A DNA stretch of 20,059 bases, from assembly GCA_000444245.1 (NCBI GenBank), contig ATSW01119024.1, positions 1 to 20,059 of the forward strand. Direction: 5' to 3'. Source of the stretch: Botryllus schlosseri (Eukaryota > Chordata > Ascidiacea > Stolidobranchia > Styelidae). Position 1 is the stretch's first letter, and every line of letters begins with the position of its first letter. Shown one piece after another: positions 18,038-20,059 of the stretch. A model generated the notes under the pieces. That model was not told the DNA's origin, did no database searches, and saw nothing but the letters and a program-made list of their open reading frames with translations. A program made the position numbers and the translations under genes.

Positions 18038-18953
18038 TGGCGTGGCAGTGTTTCAGCGGGTGATCGATTAATTCATCGAGAATAATAACTTGAAGAAAGT
18101 CTACGCTCATTTGGATGACTTGACAGTTAATAGGGCGACGAGAGACGAACACGATCAAAACTTACGAAAATTGCTAGATGCAGCGGCCGAGGTAGGACTG
18201 CATATCAACGATAAGAAAAGTAAGTTCGCTCAAACTAGTTTGAATATCCTTGGTTACGAGATCTCTCATGAAAAAGTAAGTCCTGATCGAGAGCGAATGA
18301 AACCTTTGATCGAGATGAAGGAACCGACAATACCAAAAGAGTTGGCAAGAATCAAAGGTTGGTTTGACTAGGTTTGTTTACTATGCTCGCTTGATAGCTG
18401 ATTTCTCCACTCGTATCCGTCCCTTAAACGCGAGTGAGCTGCCTCTGGATTCAGAGGCGATCATGGCATTCATCAGATTTAAGGATGATCTCGCTAAAGC
18501 TAGTATCTACGCAATCCGCGATGATTTGCCGTTTCAGGTTGAAACCGATGCATCAGATGTGGGGATGGCCGGCGTTTTGGCTCAAGGTGGCCGCCCTGCT
18601 GCATTCATGGCGAGAACACTAAGCAAACACGAGCGGAACTACCCTGCCATCGAAAAAGAAGCTTTAGCTATTATCGAAGCGACCCGGAAATGGGAGCACT
18701 TCTAGAAGGGTCGTCACCTCACATTGACTGCTGATCAAATATGTATCGTTCAATTTTGACAAGAGAAACCAAGGGAAGATCAAGAACGCGAAACTTACAG
18801 CGAGGCGGTTGGAACTTTGACAGATGTATTAGGAATTAGGATGTATGTCACAGACCAGGTAGGCTGAACATTGTTCCCAATGCATTATCTCGACATGTTG
18901 CAGCAAGCATTCCGACGTCTATGCAACTCCAAGAAATTCATGACGCTCTAGGT
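18038..18953 (+). pseudogene. Gypsy reverse transcriptase 3' part, RNase H and integrase start (remnants)
   Basis: After the hAT the pol region continues. VYAHLDDLTV carries the RT catalytic Asp pair, and GLHINDKKSKFAQTSLNILG matches the post-catalytic thumb block. FVYYARLIADFSTRIRPL fits the YRRFIPxFSxxAxPL connection. FQVETDASDVGMAGVLAQ and ERNYPAIEKEALAIIEA are the RNase H DASxxGxGAVL and Y-x2-x-E-KEALAI blocks. Weak similarity continues to 18953, where the integrase zinc-binding region should begin, and there another hAT starts. The region is broken. Confidence 0.8.
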
Positions 18954-19055
18954 CATGAGTTCTCAACCCGTGGCTCACGGGTCGCATGCGGCCCGCACAC
19001 ATTTGTCCTGAGGCCCGCGACATCTTTCATCATGAACACGTTTACTTACAACTGG

Positions 19056-19235
19056 TACCAAGCGAGATAGTGTAATGGTTATGCGTCCGGCTTCTCGAGC
19101 GGTAGGTCGTGGGTTCGATCCACTGGCGTAGCAGCATGTGCTGCCGCCCCTGGCTCTCTTGAAAATGCCACCCCCCTAGGTAGACCGCATCAAATTTCGA
19201 CATAGATTGATGTTCAAGTAATCTTGTCAATAGGA
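19056..19235 (+). mobile_element. tRNA-derived SINE
   Basis: An A box (TAGTGTAATGGTTA, 19068) and a B box (GGTTCGATCC, 19112-19121) are spaced as in a tRNA. The D arm (GTGT/ATGC) and part of the T arm (GTGG/CCAC) pair, but the acceptor stem does not, so this is a SINE head rather than a working tRNA. About 100 bp of unrelated body follow (CTGCCGCCCCTGGCTCTCTT...). TTACAA on both sides (about 19044 and 19239) might be a short target duplication. The 3' limit is approximate. Confidence 0.55.
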
Positions 19236-19355
19236 ATAATTACAAATAATATGCCGCTTCTCAGCCTCACCGTCTCGACGTTAATGACGCCAAAAATAAT
19301 AAAAACAAGAAATAGCGAACGAATGTATTGTACAAATAGAAAATTAATGGCCGCC

Positions 19356-19685
19356 TCAAAGCAAAAGCAGCGATAATATCCTCAAATTCAAGTTTTTGAA
19401 CGTATAGTCTCTTTCTATAGACAGAATGGACGGAGCTGATAGCCGATCATTATTCATGATAGAACTAAATATATAAGACTTAATCAGTTTGAGCTTTGAG
19501 AAGCTCCTCACACAGCTCGCAGTTGAATCACCAATGTTCAGATAAAGTTTCAGACACGAGCATAAATACGGTGTCGAATCAAGTAGCTTTGCATTAAACA
19601 ACCACTGTAAAACATCAAATGTTGTTGCACTACGATCAAACGTGGTTTCACTGCTCCGCACCAGACTCTTAACCCTTTTAAAATC
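19356..19685 (-). pseudogene. hAT transposase C-terminal dimerisation region (fragment)
   Basis: A 109-codon open stretch encodes the end of a hAT transposase (Dimer_Tnp_hAT region) of the type found in ZMYM-like/DUF4371 hAT elements. It reads SSETTFDRSATTFDVLQWLF, then LDSTPYLCSCLKLYL, then SFSKLKLIKSYI, then RLSAPSILSIERDYTFKNLN. Family members read ...FPNLxxALRIxLTxPVxxASxERSFSKLKLIKxYLRSxMxxxRLSxLAxLSIE, so the block is unmistakable. The tail ends in SLLLL at a TAA, without the usual KARK-type basic end, and the family ASxER just ahead of SFSKLKL is changed to ASCVR-like residues. An in-frame TGA lies directly upstream (about 19686-19688), so the gene is broken or this is a separated exon. 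The rest would lie upstream (higher coordinates), beyond the MITE and the window edge. Confidence 0.85.
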
Positions 19686-19737
19686 TCAAGTTGAACAACT
19701 TCATATGATTATAACTTAATTTGTGTTCGTCCCAGAG

Positions 19738-20051
19738 CAGTGGTTCGCAACTTTTTTTAGACACGCCCCCCTTTAGGATAGCGAAAAATTCCGCGCCCTC
19801 GTATCGTCATATTACAAGATCCAACAGGGATGCTAGCAACCCTAACAGATTGTTTGATGGCATGGAAGGTTATGACTGTTGATGAGAGAATTCAAAAATA
19901 AGAAACTGGGTCTATATAAAGAGAAACACGCGTGAATTGGAAATAAATCGCGCATAGCGCGAAAAAAAATCATTTGACCGATTCTTCGCGCCCCCTTAAG
20001 ATGCTTTCACGCCCCCCCAACGGGGGCGTGCCTCTAGGTTGAGAACCCCTG
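19738..20051. mobile_element. hAT MITE (314 bp)
   Basis: The left end is CAGTGGTTCGCAACTTTTTT and the inverted right end is CAGGGGTTCTCAACCTAGAG. Both lead into ACGCCCCC-type sequence (left ACACGCCCCCCTTTAGG, right GGCACGCCCCCGTTGGG when inverted). The flanking 8-mers TCCCAGAG (19730-19737) and TCCTAGAG (20052-20059) match at 7 of 8, a slightly aged hAT target duplication. The interior has CGCGCATAGCGCG and no ORF. It sits inside the larger hAT that begins at 18954. Confidence 0.88.
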
Positions 20052-20059
20052 TCCTAGAG

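Larger units (their letters stand above)
13068..18953 (+). mobile_element. Ty3/Gypsy LTR retrotransposon, broken fossil, interrupted by hAT elements
   Basis: Parts appear in Gypsy order on the + strand: a possible short 5' LTR, gag, nucleocapsid zinc knuckles, protease, reverse transcriptase, RNase H and the beginning of integrase. The 3' part and 3' LTR are not seen, because a large hAT interrupts pol at 18954 and runs past the window end. A second hAT (14996-18029) sits inside the reverse transcriptase region, with a perfect 8-bp target duplication that shows the two flanks were once continuous. Apart from the insertions the coding region is broken in several places (roughly five or more). 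Without the 3' LTR the age cannot be estimated from LTR divergence, but it is older than all the hAT insertions it carries. Confidence 0.85.
18954..20059 (-). mobile_element. Large hAT element with transposase remnant, right end outside window
   Basis: The left end CATGAGTTCTCAACCCGTGG, then GCATGCGGCCCGCACAC...GAGGCCCGCGAC, is a hAT terminus of the CAGGGGTTCTCAACC / GCGGCCCGC type. The C-terminal part of a hAT transposase lies on the minus strand 400 bp inside it, in the orientation expected for a gene ending near this terminus. The element therefore runs past 20059. It carries a tRNA-derived SINE (about 19056-19235) and a hAT MITE (19738-20051). It cut into the Gypsy pol region; the left flank is CTCTAGGT. 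Confidence 0.7.

Noticed and set aside
19061-19135. Functional tRNA gene
   Set aside because: A and B boxes are present, but the acceptor stem does not pair and the anticodon arm is irregular. SINE head is the better call.
1-20059. CRISPR arrays, rRNA or prokaryotic operons
   Set aside because: No regularly spaced identical direct repeats, no rRNA-like blocks, and the sequence is clearly eukaryotic.

Overview
The window looks like the genome of a repeat-rich animal, probably a marine invertebrate. The evidence is spliced host exons with GT-AG borders, no bacterial-style gene packing, and a crowd of animal transposons (hAT, piggyBac, LINE, Ty3/Gypsy, tRNA-derived SINEs). The one clear host gene encodes a fibrinogen-related domain (FReD). 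FReD families are expanded in tunicates, amphioxus, molluscs and echinoderms, so a tunicate-like source is possible, but I cannot fix the taxon. A few unresolved N bases lie between 17692 and 17886.

Layout. 1-247 is the end of a hAT element with GACTCGAGTC-type subterminal words. 304-403 and 2718-3039 are the last two exons of the FReD gene (+ strand). The 2.3-kb intron between them carries a hAT end (to 1823) and a hAT MITE (1894-2369). 3148-4310 is an unclassified interspersed repeat, interrupted by a LINE 3' end (3677-4077) with a 6-bp target duplication. 4311-8100 is non-coding: two hAT ends, a perfect 45-bp inverted repeat (6215-6720) and a decayed tandem repeat of about 160 bp (7380-8090). 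8243-8575 has a TATA-like box, a short ORF with a signal-peptide-like start, and a possible splice donor. 9240-9349 is another hAT end and 9970-10065 a tRNA-like SINE piece.

10495-12320 holds a hAT fragment into which a 1.7-kb piggyBac element (10533-12275, TTAA on both sides) jumped. Its transposase, on the minus strand, is heavily decayed. 13068-18953 is the 5' two-thirds or so of a broken Ty3/Gypsy LTR retrotransposon (fossil). Its reverse transcriptase region was hit by a hAT element (14996-18029, exact 8-bp duplication GTAATCAA). That hAT was hit by a second hAT (15159-17159, exact 8-bp duplication ATGTACAC), which itself contains a tandemly enlarged second copy of the 3148-4310 repeat. 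Downstream, the Gypsy pol is cut again at 18954 by a larger hAT that runs out of the window. This hAT still shows the C-terminal dimerisation region of its transposase (about 19356-19685, minus strand) and carries a SINE and a 314-bp hAT MITE (19738-20051).

There is no operon-like cooperation between genes here. The interest lies in transposon stratigraphy: order of insertion, exact target duplications, family-specific palindromic subterminal repeats, and an excess of the TGACGTCA octamer inside the elements. I found no convincing new biological system. The best candidates for a second look are the nested hAT/Gypsy stack, the perfect inverted repeat at 6215-6720, and an 88-codon ORF with a splice-donor-like end inside the inner hAT.
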